64,000 bases of DNA from Sphingomonadales bacterium (GTDB lineage Bacteria; Pseudomonadota; Alphaproteobacteria; Sphingomonadales; Sphingomonadaceae), in contig JAIXYT010000039.1 in assembly GCA_027490095.1 (NCBI GenBank), positions 44,363 to 108,362 of the forward strand, in the 5' to 3' direction. A program made the position numbers and the translations under genes. Under the pieces are notes generated by a model. The model did no database searches, was not told where the DNA came from, and saw nothing but the letters and a program-made list of their open reading frames with translations. This document shows positions 9,606 through 20,270 of the stretch, piece by piece (positions within the stretch are counted from its first letter, which is position 1; each line of letters opens with the position of its first letter).

Positions 9606-10904
9606 TCAATCGAGGGGGATAGTGCGGCCGGCGGCCATCACAAAGCGCATTTTGAGGAGCGCGCGGGGATCGCCGAGCGGGTCGCCGTTGACGGCGATGA
9701 TGTCGGCGGACTTGCCGGGCGCGATGGTGCCGATCTCGTCGGAAAGGCCCAGCAGTTCGGCAGCGCCGGTGGTGGCCGAGACGAGGGCGGCGCGCGGGGT
9801 CATGCCGCCCTTTTCGACGAGCAGCGCGAGCTCCTCGGCGTTGCGGCCATGCTCGAAGACGCCGGCGTCGGTGCCATAGGCAATCTTCACCCCAGCCGCG
9901 CGCGAGGCCTGCACCTGCTTGCCCCAGAGCTCGAGGGCCTGGCGGGCCTTGGCCTCGACGACCGGGGTGTAGATGCCCTTCCCGATGCGTTCGCTGAGGC
10001 CGGTGAGCGCGGCGAGCGTGGGGACCATCCAGGTGCCGTTCGCCTTCATGACCTTCGCGGTCTCGGGGGTGAGGTAGGTGCCATGCTCGATGGAGGCGAC
10101 GCCGGCCGCAGACGCCGCGCGGATTCCGTCGTCGCCATGGGCGTGGGCGGCGACCTTCAGGCCGAGCGAGCGGGCGGTGTCGACGATCGACGTCATTTCC
10201 TCGGGCGTGAAGTGGGCGCCGAGACCGCGGGCCTGCTGGCTGAGGACGCCGCCGGTCGCGGTGATCTTGATGACGTCGGCGCCGCGGCGGGACATTTCGC
10301 GCACGCGCTCGGCGCATTGCACCGGGCCGGTGCAGGTGTTGCCTTCGGAGAGCGCGGCGACGACCTCGGGGCGGAAGCCCGTGACGTCGCCGTGGCCGCC
10401 GATGATGGAGATGGCGTTGCCGGCGGCGAGGATGCGCGGGCCGGGCACGAAGCCCTTGTTGATGGCGTCGCGCAGGGCAAAGGCCGAGAGCCTGGCGGAG
10501 CCGAGGTCGCGGACGGTGGTGAAGCCGGCCTTTGCGGTGAGGAGCGCGTTCTTCGCGCCGACGAGCGACTGGTATTCGGTGGTGTCGATGGTCGCCTGCC
10601 AGAACTTGTCGTCCGGATCGCCCGTCAGGTGGACGTGGCTGTCGATGAGGCCCGGGAGCACCGTGGCGGTTGAGAGGTCGACGAGGGTTGCGCCGGCGGG
10701 GATGGGCGAGTCGGCGGGGAGCACGGCCTTGATGCGGCCGGCTTCGACGAGAATCAGGGCGGGTGCGCCGGTGCCGGTGCGGGGATCGGCGATCAGGCGG
10801 CCGGCCTTGATGGCGGTGATGGCGGGCGCGGCGGAGGGCTGCGACTGGGCGGCGACCCCGGTTGCGAGGCCGAGGGCGAGGGCGGTTGCCAGAGCGATGC
10901 GCAT
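9606..10904 (-). CDS. Secreted metal-dependent amidohydrolase
   Basis: 432-residue amidohydrolase-superfamily protein with a signal peptide (MRIALATALALGLATGVAA). Metal ligands are visible in DSHVHL, AAHAHG and IEHGTYL, with the aspartate in YGTDAGVF. The fold class includes imidazolonepropionase-like and Xaa-Pro dipeptidase-like enzymes; the substrate cannot be read from the sequence. I start at the ATG at 10904, which gives the signal peptide; the longer frame is shadow. It is the first gene of a two-gene reverse unit with the DUF885 protein and is divergent from rplU. Confidence 0.88.
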   Translation of the reverse strand: MRIALATALALGLATGVAAQSQPSAAPAITAIKAGRLIADPRTGTGAPALILVEAGRIKAVLPADSPIPAGATLVDLSTATVLPGLIDSHVHLTGDPDDKFWQATIDTTEYQSLVGAKNALLTAKAGFTTVRDLGSARLSAFALRDAINKGFVPGPRILAAGNAISIIGGHGDVTGFRPEVVAALSEGNTCTGPVQCAERVREMSRRGADVIKITATGGVLSQQARGLGAHFTPEEMTSIVDTARSLGLKVAAHAHGDDGIRAASAAGVASIEHGTYLTPETAKVMKANGTWMVPTLAALTGLSERIGKGIYTPVVEAKARQALELWGKQVQASRAAGVKIAYGTDAGVFEHGRNAEELALLVEKGGMTPRAALVSATTGAAELLGLSDEIGTIAPGKSADIIAVNGDPLGDPRALLKMRFVMAAGRTIPLD

Positions 10905-10974
10905 GTGATTTCCCCTTTGGCGGCCGCATGGGCTGCGGCGCGTATGTCGCGTGGGTAGCGAGGTGGGCTGCGTG

Positions 10975-11003
10975 TTGACAAGCCGGGGTGCTCGCCATAT
11001 GTG
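10975..11003 (+). promoter_or_regulatory. Candidate sigma-70 promoter of rplU-rpmA
   Basis: A consensus -35 box TTGACA (10975-10980) is followed after exactly 17 bases by TATGTG (10998-11003). It points at rplU and would leave a leader of about 100 nucleotides. A second possible -10, tatatc, sits at 11055-11060 but has no good -35. Confidence 0.5.
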
Positions 11004-11112
11004 GCGCGCTTTCCGCGGCCCCTCGCCAACCGGCGGGGTGGTTTGCGTTTGCACTATATCTTGGCGGGTGTCGGCAAGGGCCGGAACCTGCGTGGCGACG
11101 AGGAATTTGACG

Positions 11113-11406
11113 ATGTTCGCGGTGGTTCGCACGGGCGGCAAACAGTATCGGGTTGCGACCGATGATCAGATCACGGTCGAGAAGCTGGACGGCGATGCCG
11201 GCAGCAAGGTGGAGCTCGATGTCCTGCTCGTGTCCGACGGCGGAGCGCTGAAGGATGCCGGCAAGGCGAAGGTGACCGCCGAGATCGTGGCCCACAACAA
11301 GGGCGACAAGGTGATCATCTTCAAGAAGCGTCGCCGCCACAACTATCGCCGCAAGAACGGCCACCGTCAGCAGCAGACGGTGCTCAAGATTCTCTCGATC
11401 GCGTAA
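11113..11406 (+). CDS. rplU: 50S ribosomal protein L21
   Basis: 97-residue L21 of the large ribosomal subunit. It begins [14 protein letters not shown], the family hallmark, and carries the basic stretch [16 protein letters not shown] that contacts 23S rRNA. The ATG at 11113 gives the standard N-terminus. It is followed after 12 bases by rpmA, the usual pair. The leader between the candidate promoter and the gene contains a GC-rich hairpin (11020-11038). Confidence 0.98.
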   Translation: MFAVVRTGGKQYRVATDDQITVEKLDGDAGSKVELDVLLVSDGGALKDAGKAKVTAEIVAHNKGDKVIIFKKRRRHNYRRKNGHRQQQTVLKILSIA

Positions 11407-11418
11407 AGGAGCCCCAGC

Positions 11419-13935
<2,517 letters not shown>

Positions 13936-13939
<4 letters not shown>

Positions 13940-15195
13940 ATGTGGTGACCAACCCTGAGATGCTGATGACCGCCATGGGCGAACGCGCCCGGGCTGCGGC
14001 GCGCGTGCTGGCTGCAGCGCCGACGGCGGTGAAGGCAGAGGCGGTGCGGGCCATGGCGGCGGCGATCCGGGCAGGGGCCGGCACGATCGCGGCGGCGAAT
14101 GCGGCGGACATGGCGAAGGCGACCCACCTGTCGCCGGCCATGCGGGACCGGCTGAAGCTGACGCCCGAGCGGATCGAAGGCATGGCGGCGGGCCTCGACG
14201 CGGTGGCGGGGCTGCCCGATCCGGTCGGCGAGACGATCACCGCCTGGGAGCGGCCCAACGGCCTGAAGTTCCGCCGTGTGCGCGTGCCGCTGGGGGTGGT
14301 GGGCCTCATCTATGAGAGCCGGCCGAACGTGACGGCGGATGCGGGGGCCCTGTGCCTGATGTCGGGCAATGCCTGCATCCTGCGCAGTGGTTCCGAAGCG
14401 ATGGAAAGCGCGCGCGCAATCCATGCCTGCCTGGTGGCGGGGCTGGATGCAGCGGGCCTTCCGGCGGATTCGATCCAGCTGGTGCCGACCACGGATCGGG
14501 CGTTCGTGGGCGCGATGCTGGCGGCCTCTGGGCTGATCGACATCATCGTGCCGCGCGGCGGCAAGGGGCTGGTGGCCCGCGTGCAGGCCGAGGCGCGGGT
14601 GCCGGTGCTGGCGCACCTGGACGGCAACAACCATGTCTATGTCGACGGTGCCGCGGACCCTGCGATGGCGCGGGCGATAGTTGTGAACGCCAAGATGCGG
14701 CGGACCGGGATCTGCGGGTCGATGGAGACGCTGCTGATCGACCGGGCGGCGGTGGCCGAGGCCCCCGCCCTGCTGGCAGCGTTGCTGGACGCGGGCTGCG
14801 AATGCCGGGTGGTCCCCGAGCTTCTGCAGCTGGATGCGCGGCTGAAGCCGGTGAGCCCGGAGGACTGGGACACGGAGTATCTCGATGCCGTCTGCGCCGT
14901 GGGGCTGGTGGACGGGGTGGAGGGCGCGATCGCGCATGTCGCGGCGCATGGCAGCGCCCACACCGATGCGATCGTGACCGGGGATCCCGTGGTGGCCGGG
15001 CGATTCCTTTCGGCGGTCGATTCGGCGATCGTGCTGTGGAATGCCTCTACCCAATATGCCGACGGCGGCGAGTTCGGGTTCGGTGCCGAAATCGGCATCG
15101 CGACGGGGCGCCTGCACGCGCGCGGGCCGGTCGCGCTGGAGGGGCTTACGACCTACAAGACCGTGGTGACCGGGACGGGACAGACACGGCCTTGA
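13936..15195 (+). CDS. proA: Glutamate-5-semialdehyde dehydrogenase (gamma-glutamyl phosphate reductase)
   Basis: 419-residue aldehyde-dehydrogenase-fold enzyme for the second step of proline synthesis, reducing glutamyl phosphate with NADPH. Family landmarks are [34 protein letters not shown] and the catalytic cysteine in [11 protein letters not shown]. The C-terminal [19 protein letters not shown] is typical. The start overlaps proB by four bases, and the stop is shared with the TTG of nadD (TTGA). Confidence 0.98.
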
Positions 15196-15824
15196 AGAAG
15201 GGCTTTTCGGTCGGGCTGCTGGGGGGGTCGTTCAACCCGGCGCATGGCGGGCATCGGCGGATGAGCCTTGCCGCGCTGAAGCGGCTGGGGCTGGACGAGC
15301 TGTGGTGGCTGGTGAGCCCGCAGAATCCGCTGAAGCCGGTGGCCGGCATGGCACCGCTGGGCGCGCGGCTGGCATCGGCTCGCCGGATTGCACGGCATCC
15401 GCGAATCCGCCCGACGGACATCGAGGCCGAGCTTGGCACGCAGCTGACCATCGACACGCTGCAGGCGCTGAAGCGGCGCTTTCCGCAGGTGCGCTTCCTG
15501 TGGCTGATGGGGGCGGACAACCTGGCGCAGTTCCACCGCTGGGCCGCCTGGCGCGACATTGCGCGACTGGTTCCGATTGTGGTGATGGCCCGACCCGACT
15601 ATGTTGGGCGCAGCCAGTCTGCCCCGGCCATGGGCTGGCTGAGGCGGCGTCGCCATCGCTCTGCGGCCGGATGGAGGAACTGGACTCTGCCTGGCCTTGC
15701 GCTGGTGAACTTCGGGCTGGACCCGCAATCCGCGACCGAACTGCGCGCGGCCGATCCCAAATGGGCCGAGAGGATGCCGACCGGGCAGCCTGCCCAACTC
15801 CTGCAACAGGAACCGACGACTTGA
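15192..15824 (+). CDS. nadD: Nicotinate-nucleotide adenylyltransferase
   Basis: 210-residue NaMN adenylyltransferase of NAD synthesis. The nucleotidyltransferase motif [15 protein letters not shown] with HxGH is at the N-terminus, with [14 protein letters not shown] in the middle and QSATELR at the end (the ISSTxxR motif). No ATG stands near the start of this frame. The TTG at 15192 overlaps the proA stop and gives the conserved N-terminus [15 protein letters not shown]. The stop again overlaps the TTG of rsfS. Confidence 0.95.
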   Translation: MKKGFSVGLLGGSFNPAHGGHRRMSLAALKRLGLDELWWLVSPQNPLKPVAGMAPLGARLASARRIARHPRIRPTDIEAELGTQLTIDTLQALKRRFPQVRFLWLMGADNLAQFHRWAAWRDIARLVPIVVMARPDYVGRSQSAPAMGWLRRRRHRSAAGWRNWTLPGLALVNFGLDPQSATELRAADPKWAERMPTGQPAQLLQQEPTT

Positions 15825-16198
15825 CCGACGCCGAGAAAAGCGTGGAAGCGCTGCATGCCCTGATCCTGAACTGCCTTGAGGAGGGGCAGGCCGAGGAGGT
15901 GGTGACCATTCCGCTGGCCGGGCGCAGCACGATTGCCGACCACATGGTGATCGCAAGCGGCCGTTCGACCCGCCAGGTGGCGGCGCTGGCGCAGCGCATC
16001 GAAGCCGAGGTGAAGCAGAAGCTGGGCCGCACCGTGAAGATCGAGGGGCTGGCGAGCGCCGACTGGGTGCTGATCGACGCCAAGGACGTGATCGTGCACC
16101 TGTTCCGCCCCGAGGTCCGGACCTTCTATGGCCTTGAGAAGATGTGGGCCTTCGATTCCGACGGAGCGCCGAAAAGAGCAGAGGGCGCGCGGCCCTGA
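15821..16198 (+). CDS. rsfS: Ribosome silencing factor
   Basis: 125-residue RsfS (YbeB/Iojap). It binds L14 and blocks subunit joining under starvation. Core motifs are AEEVVTIPLAGRSTIADHMV, IASGRSTRQVAALAQ, GLASADWVLIDAKDVIVHLF and RPEVRTFYGLEKMW. The only start matching family length is TTG at 15821, overlapping the nadD stop as TTGA. The nadD-rsfS-rlmH order is widespread in bacteria. Confidence 0.95.
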   Translation: MTDAEKSVEALHALILNCLEEGQAEEVVTIPLAGRSTIADHMVIASGRSTRQVAALAQRIEAEVKQKLGRTVKIEGLASADWVLIDAKDVIVHLFRPEVRTFYGLEKMWAFDSDGAPKRAEGARP

Positions 16199-16611
16199 AG
16201 CTTTCGATCATCGCCTATGGCAAGGCCGGGCGCGGGCCGGAGGCCGAACTGGTCGACCGCTACTGCAAGCGCATTCCCTGGGGTGCCGGCGTGACCGAAC
16301 TCGGCGAGGGCGCGCCGCTGCCGCCCGCGCCGCTTGGCAGCCGGACCGTCGTGCTGGACGAACGGGGGACGGCGCTTTCCAGCGAGACGCTGGCGCGCCG
16401 GCTTGGGCAGTGGCGCGACGAGGGGGTTCGCGAGACGCGGTTCCTGCTGGGCCCGGCCGATGGGCACCGGGCGGAGACGCGGGCCGGTGCAGACCTTGTG
16501 CTGGCGCTGGGGCCTGCCACCTGGCCGCACCTGCTGGCGCGCGCGATGCTGGCCGAGCAGCTGTACCGGGCCTGGTCGATCCTCGCCGGGCATCCCTATC
16601 ACCGCGACTAG
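16195..16611 (+). CDS. rlmH: 23S rRNA (pseudouridine-1915-N3) methyltransferase RlmH
   Basis: 138-residue SPOUT methyltransferase acting on helix 69 of the 70S ribosome. Visible are KLSIIAYGKAGRGPEAELVD at the start, FLLGPADGH in the knot and the ending AEQLYRAWSILAGHPYHRD. The conserved N-terminus begins directly at a CTG (16195), which overlaps the rsfS stop as CTGA. An in-frame ATG at 16144 would add 17 basic residues encoded inside rsfS. By homology and the joint pattern I prefer CTG. Confidence 0.9.
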   Translation: MKLSIIAYGKAGRGPEAELVDRYCKRIPWGAGVTELGEGAPLPPAPLGSRTVVLDERGTALSSETLARRLGQWRDEGVRETRFLLGPADGHRAETRAGADLVLALGPATWPHLLARAMLAEQLYRAWSILAGHPYHRD

Positions 16612-16706
16612 CAGTGCCTTTCACCTGCCGTTCAAGCTGCTAAGCTGATGGGTGATGCGGGCGAGTCATGCGCCCGGAAACACTGCCCCGGAAAGAGGGT
16701 TCGCCG

Positions 16707-18044
16707 ATGAAGCCATTTGTCCACACGCTGCTTGCAGGCTCGGCCGGGGCCATGCTGGCGTTGACGCTGCCGACCGCGGTGAGCGCTGCCCGGGGGAACG
16801 AGACCTGGCGCGAGCTCGACACGCTGATGGACGTGTTCCTGAAGGTGCGCGAGGCCTATGTGGACGAGGTCGATGACCGCAAGCTGGTCGAAGGCGCGAT
16901 CAACGGCATGCTGGCGAGCCTGGACCCGCATTCGAGCTACCTGGATGCGCGCGACAGCGAGAGCATGCGGTCGCAGACCGACGGCGAATATGGCGGGCTG
17001 GGGCTGACCGTTTCGTCCGAGGACGGAGCGGTGCGCGTGGTTTCCCCCACCGACGACACACCGGCTGCGCGGGCCGGGATCAAGTCGGGCGATTTCATCA
17101 CCCACCTGGATGACGAGCTGATCTTCGGCAGCACGCTGAATGAGGCGGTCGACAAGATGCGGGGCACGCCGGGCACCAAGATCAAGCTGACGGTGGTGCG
17201 CCCGGGAAGCCCCAAGCCCTTGAACTTCACGCTGGTGCGCGAGGTGATCAAGATCCGCCCGGTGCGCTGGGAAGCGAAGGGCAATGTGGGGGTGATCCGC
17301 ATCGCGAGCTTCAACAGGCAGACGGGCGAGGCAACGCGCGAGGCGGTGACGGAGCTCAGCCGGAAGATCGGACCCGACATTGCCGGCTTCGTGATCGACC
17401 TGAGGTCCAACCCCGGCGGGCTGCTGGACCAGGCCATCGAGGTGTCGGACACCTTCCTGGAGCGCGGCGAGATCGTGAGCCAACGTGGCCGGACCAAGGG
17501 CGACATCGAGCGCTACTACGCCCGTTCGGACGACCTGACCGGCGGGAAGCCGGTGGTGGTGCTGGTGGACGAGGGGTCGGCTTCGGCCGCGGAGATCGTG
17601 GCCGGCGCCCTGCAGGACCAGAAGCGCGCGATCGTGCTGGGGCAGCGGACCTTCGGCAAGGGCAGCGTGCAGACGCTGATCCCGCTGGGGCCGGACACCG
17701 GGCTCAGGCTGACGACAGCGCGGTACTACACGCCGGCCGGCAAATCGGTGCAGGAAGCCGGGATCGACCCCGACATCGTGGTGCCGCAGCTGACCGACCC
17801 GACCCGCAACGAGCGGCCGCGGCTTCGCGAGGCCGACCTCAGGAACCACCTGATCGCCGAGAAGAAGGCCGACGACAAGCTGATCGAGGATGACGCCAAG
17901 CCCGATCCGCGCTTCCGGCTGACTGCGGACGAGCTGAAGAAGGCGGGGATCACCGACTTCCAGCTCGACTATGCGGTGAAGCTGGTGTCGCGGCTGGGGG
18001 CGCAGCCGGTTGCGCCCGCGCAGGTGGCGTCTACGGCCAAGTGA
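16707..18044 (+). CDS. ctpA: Carboxyl-terminal processing protease, S41 family
   Basis: 445-residue exported protease that trims periplasmic and cell-wall-associated proteins. It has a signal peptide (MKPFVHTLLAGSAGAMLALT), a PDZ domain (AARAGIKSGDFITHLDDE), and the serine-lysine dyad at Ser291 (DEGSASAAE) and Lys318 (RTFGKGSVQT). I use the ATG at 16707, preceded by a ggaaagagg ribosome site; an ATG at 16668 gives a longer, less natural start. Only 95 bases separate it from rlmH, and the EnvC-type gene often found between them is absent. Confidence 0.94.
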   Translation: MKPFVHTLLAGSAGAMLALTLPTAVSAARGNETWRELDTLMDVFLKVREAYVDEVDDRKLVEGAINGMLASLDPHSSYLDARDSESMRSQTDGEYGGLGLTVSSEDGAVRVVSPTDDTPAARAGIKSGDFITHLDDELIFGSTLNEAVDKMRGTPGTKIKLTVVRPGSPKPLNFTLVREVIKIRPVRWEAKGNVGVIRIASFNRQTGEATREAVTELSRKIGPDIAGFVIDLRSNPGGLLDQAIEVSDTFLERGEIVSQRGRTKGDIERYYARSDDLTGGKPVVVLVDEGSASAAEIVAGALQDQKRAIVLGQRTFGKGSVQTLIPLGPDTGLRLTTARYYTPAGKSVQEAGIDPDIVVPQLTDPTRNERPRLREADLRNHLIAEKKADDKLIEDDAKPDPRFRLTADELKKAGITDFQLDYAVKLVSRLGAQPVAPAQVASTAK

Positions 18045-18532
18045 GCGAGGTTGCCGCGCGGGCGGGGCGTCGGGCCCCTGCCCTTCTGTTCGCAGTGTCG
18101 GGATCGCTGCTGCTGGGGGCGCTGGCCTTCCAGTTCATCGGCGGGCTGACCCCGTGCGAGATGTGCCACTGGCAGCGCTGGGCGCATCTGGGTGTGCTGG
18201 CGGTGGCCGGACTTGCGTGGGCGACCGGCAACCGGGCGCTTGGCTGGCTTGCAGTGGTGGCGATGGCCGGGGCCGCCGGGCTGGGGCTGTTCCATGCCGG
18301 TGTCGAGCTGAAATGGTGGCCGGGCGTGACCGCCTGCACGGCGCCGGTGGTGCCGGGGATGACCACAGAGGCGATGCTCGACAGCCTGATGACGGCGCCG
18401 CTGGTGAGGTGCGACGAAATCCCGTGGAGCCTTTTCGGCCTGTCGATGGCAGGATGGAATGCGTTGGTATCGGCAGCGGCGGCCCTGTGTGGCGCGTTCC
18501 TGCTGATCTTCACGGGAAAGAGAGCGAGATGA
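18041..18532 (+). CDS. dsbB: Disulfide bond formation protein B (DsbB family)
   Basis: 163-residue inner-membrane protein with four hydrophobic segments. It re-oxidises a periplasmic DsbA and passes electrons to ubiquinone. Both cysteine pairs are present: C39/C42 in PCEMCHWQRW and C99/C124 in TACTAP and VRCDEIPW. The GTG start shares GTGA with the ctpA stop, and the stop shares ATGA with coq7. Lying beside a ubiquinone-synthesis gene suits its need for quinone. Confidence 0.93.
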   Translation: MSEVAARAGRRAPALLFAVSGSLLLGALAFQFIGGLTPCEMCHWQRWAHLGVLAVAGLAWATGNRALGWLAVVAMAGAAGLGLFHAGVELKWWPGVTACTAPVVPGMTTEAMLDSLMTAPLVRCDEIPWSLFGLSMAGWNALVSAAAALCGAFLLIFTGKRAR

Positions 18533-19074
18533 CCGAGACAGGTGCGCGGCTGGCCGGCGACAGGATGCCCGGCACCGAGGGCATGATCCGGGTGGATCAT
18601 GCCGGCGAATATGGCGCGGCGCGGATCTATGCCGGGCAATTGGCGGTGATGGGGACGCGACACCCCTTTTCGGGCGAGATCGCGCGGATGGCGGCCCAGG
18701 AAGAGCGGCACCTGCAGACGTTCGACCGGCTGCTGGTGGAACGGCGGGTGCGCCCCACCCTGCTGATGCCGCTGTGGCACATGGCTGGGTTCGCGCTTGG
18801 CGCAGCCTCGGCGCTGGTTGGCCCCAAGGCCGCGATGGCGGTGACGGCGGCGGTGGAGACGGAGATCGATCGGCACTATGCCGCCCAGCGCGAGGCGCTG
18901 TCGGGCACGGATGCGGAGCTGGAGGGGCTGGTTGCCGAATTCCAGGCCGACGAGCTTGAGCACCGGGAGACGGCGGTGGCCCATGGCGCCGAAGAGGCGC
19001 CGGCCTATCCGCTGATGTCGGCGATCATCCGCGCGGGCTGCCGCGCGGCAATCCGCGTGAGCGAGAAGATCTGA
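18529..19074 (+). CDS. coq7: 3-demethoxyubiquinol 3-hydroxylase
   Basis: 181-residue di-iron carboxylate monooxygenase for a late hydroxylation in ubiquinone synthesis. The iron ligands are visible as RVDHAGEYGAARIY, QEERHLQTF, ETEIDRHY and ELEHRETA. It is shorter than eukaryotic COQ7 because it lacks a targeting sequence. It is the last gene of the ctpA-dsbB-coq7 unit. Its stop is immediately followed by the stop of the convergent lysR gene, with no spacer. Confidence 0.95.
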   Translation: MTETGARLAGDRMPGTEGMIRVDHAGEYGAARIYAGQLAVMGTRHPFSGEIARMAAQEERHLQTFDRLLVERRVRPTLLMPLWHMAGFALGAASALVGPKAAMAVTAAVETEIDRHYAAQREALSGTDAELEGLVAEFQADELEHRETAVAHGAEEAPAYPLMSAIIRAGCRAAIRVSEKI

Positions 19075-19857
19075 TCAGGCGGTGAGCGTTTCGACGAGCG
19101 CCTTGACCTTGGCGCTCTTCCATTGCGGGGCTGGAGCGCAGAGCCAGTAGGCATCGTCGGTGGGAGTGCGCTCGGCGCGCTCCTCGACATGGCCGGCGGC
19201 GAGTGCCGCGGCGGCCAGCGTGAGGGGGACGCGGGCTTCGCCAAGACCCGCGATCGCCCAATCGAGCGCCTGGCCGGCATCCGGCAGGGCGACGGCGGGG
19301 CCCTCCATGCTGCGCCAGCCGAGTGCGCGGGAGGGGGCACCCGGGGCTGCGACGGTGACGAGCAGTTCGTCGGCCAGCTTGCGGCCGAACACGCCTTCCG
19401 CGTCGGGCGCCGGGCCGAAGCTGAGCGCGAGATCGAGGTTGGCCTGGGCGAAATCGACGGGCCCGTCGAGGGCGAGGACCTGGACGCTGGCCTCGGGGTT
19501 CGCCTCGAGCCAGTGGGTCAGGCGCGGCAGCAGCCAATGGCGGATGGCGCCGCGGGCGCAGCCGAGCGACAGGCGGGTCTGGCCCTGGCCTTCCTGGAGG
19601 GCGGCGACGGACTCCTCGAAGGCGGAGAAGCCGGCGCGCAGGTGCGGCAGCGCGCGGATCGCCTCGGGCGTGAGCTCGAGCCCGCGCGCGGTGCGGCGGA
19701 ACAGGATGACGCCGAGCGTTTCCTCGAGCGCGCGGATCTGCTGGCCGACGGCGGCGGGCGTGACGGCGAGCTCGTCGGCGGCCTTGGTGAAGCTGAGCGT
19801 TCGGGCCGCGGCGTCGAAGACGCGCAGCGCGTTCAGCGGGAGAAGCGAGCGCTTCAT
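19075..19857 (-). CDS. LysR-family transcriptional regulator (GcvA-like)
   Basis: 260-residue LysR-type regulator, slightly short for the family. The winged helix at residues 8-67 reads LNALRVFDAAARTLSFTKAA, then VTPAAVGQQIRALEETLGV and LFRRTARGLELT, close to GcvA/AmpR. The C-terminal effector domain is degenerate and target genes are unknown. It is last of three reverse genes metZ-apaG-lysR, joined to apaG by a TGATG overlap rather than divergent from a target, unusual for a LysR gene. Confidence 0.88.
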   Translation of the reverse strand: MKRSLLPLNALRVFDAAARTLSFTKAADELAVTPAAVGQQIRALEETLGVILFRRTARGLELTPEAIRALPHLRAGFSAFEESVAALQEGQGQTRLSLGCARGAIRHWLLPRLTHWLEANPEASVQVLALDGPVDFAQANLDLALSFGPAPDAEGVFGRKLADELLVTVAAPGAPSRALGWRSMEGPAVALPDAGQALDWAIAGLGEARVPLTLAAAALAAGHVEERAERTPTDDAYWLCAPAPQWKSAKVKALVETLTA

Positions 19858-20270
19858 CAGTTGGCGGCCCCCTTCGCGTCGGGGGAGATGAGGTCGAAGG
19901 CGGGGATTTCCACCTCGAAGCGGCGGCCGCCGCCGTCGAGCATGCCGAAGGCCCCGCGCATCTGGCCCATGGGGGTGGAGAGCGGGCAGCCCGAGACATA
20001 GTCGTAGCTGCCGCCGGGGGGGATGACGGGCTGTTCGCCGACCACGCCCTCGCCCATCACGTCGCGCCGTTCGCCGTGGCCGTCGATGATGACCCAGTGG
20101 CGGTCCATCAGCTGGGCCTGGACGCCTGAGCCGTTCTCGATGCGGACATGATAGTGCCAGACCCAGTGGCCGTTTTCGGGGTCTGACTGGTCGCCGGCGT
20201 AGCGGGGCTGCACGCGCACGGTGATGCCCTCGGTGGTGGCGACCGCGGTAAACAGGCCCGGGATGCTCAC
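19857..20270 (-). CDS. apaG: ApaG protein (DUF525)
   Basis: 137-residue ApaG, a fibronectin-III-like fold linked to Mg/Co resistance and, in other bacteria, to Ap4A metabolism; biochemical role uncertain. Conserved blocks: WVWHYHVRIEN, LMDRHWVIIDGHGE, GEGVVGEQPVIPPG, YDYVSGCPLSTPMGQMRGAF. The GTG at 20270 shares GTGA with the metZ stop; the stop overlaps the lysR ATG by one base. Confidence 0.94.
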   Translation of the reverse strand: MSIPGLFTAVATTEGITVRVQPRYAGDQSDPENGHWVWHYHVRIENGSGVQAQLMDRHWVIIDGHGERRDVMGEGVVGEQPVIPPGGSYDYVSGCPLSTPMGQMRGAFGMLDGGGRRFEVEIPAFDLISPDAKGAAN

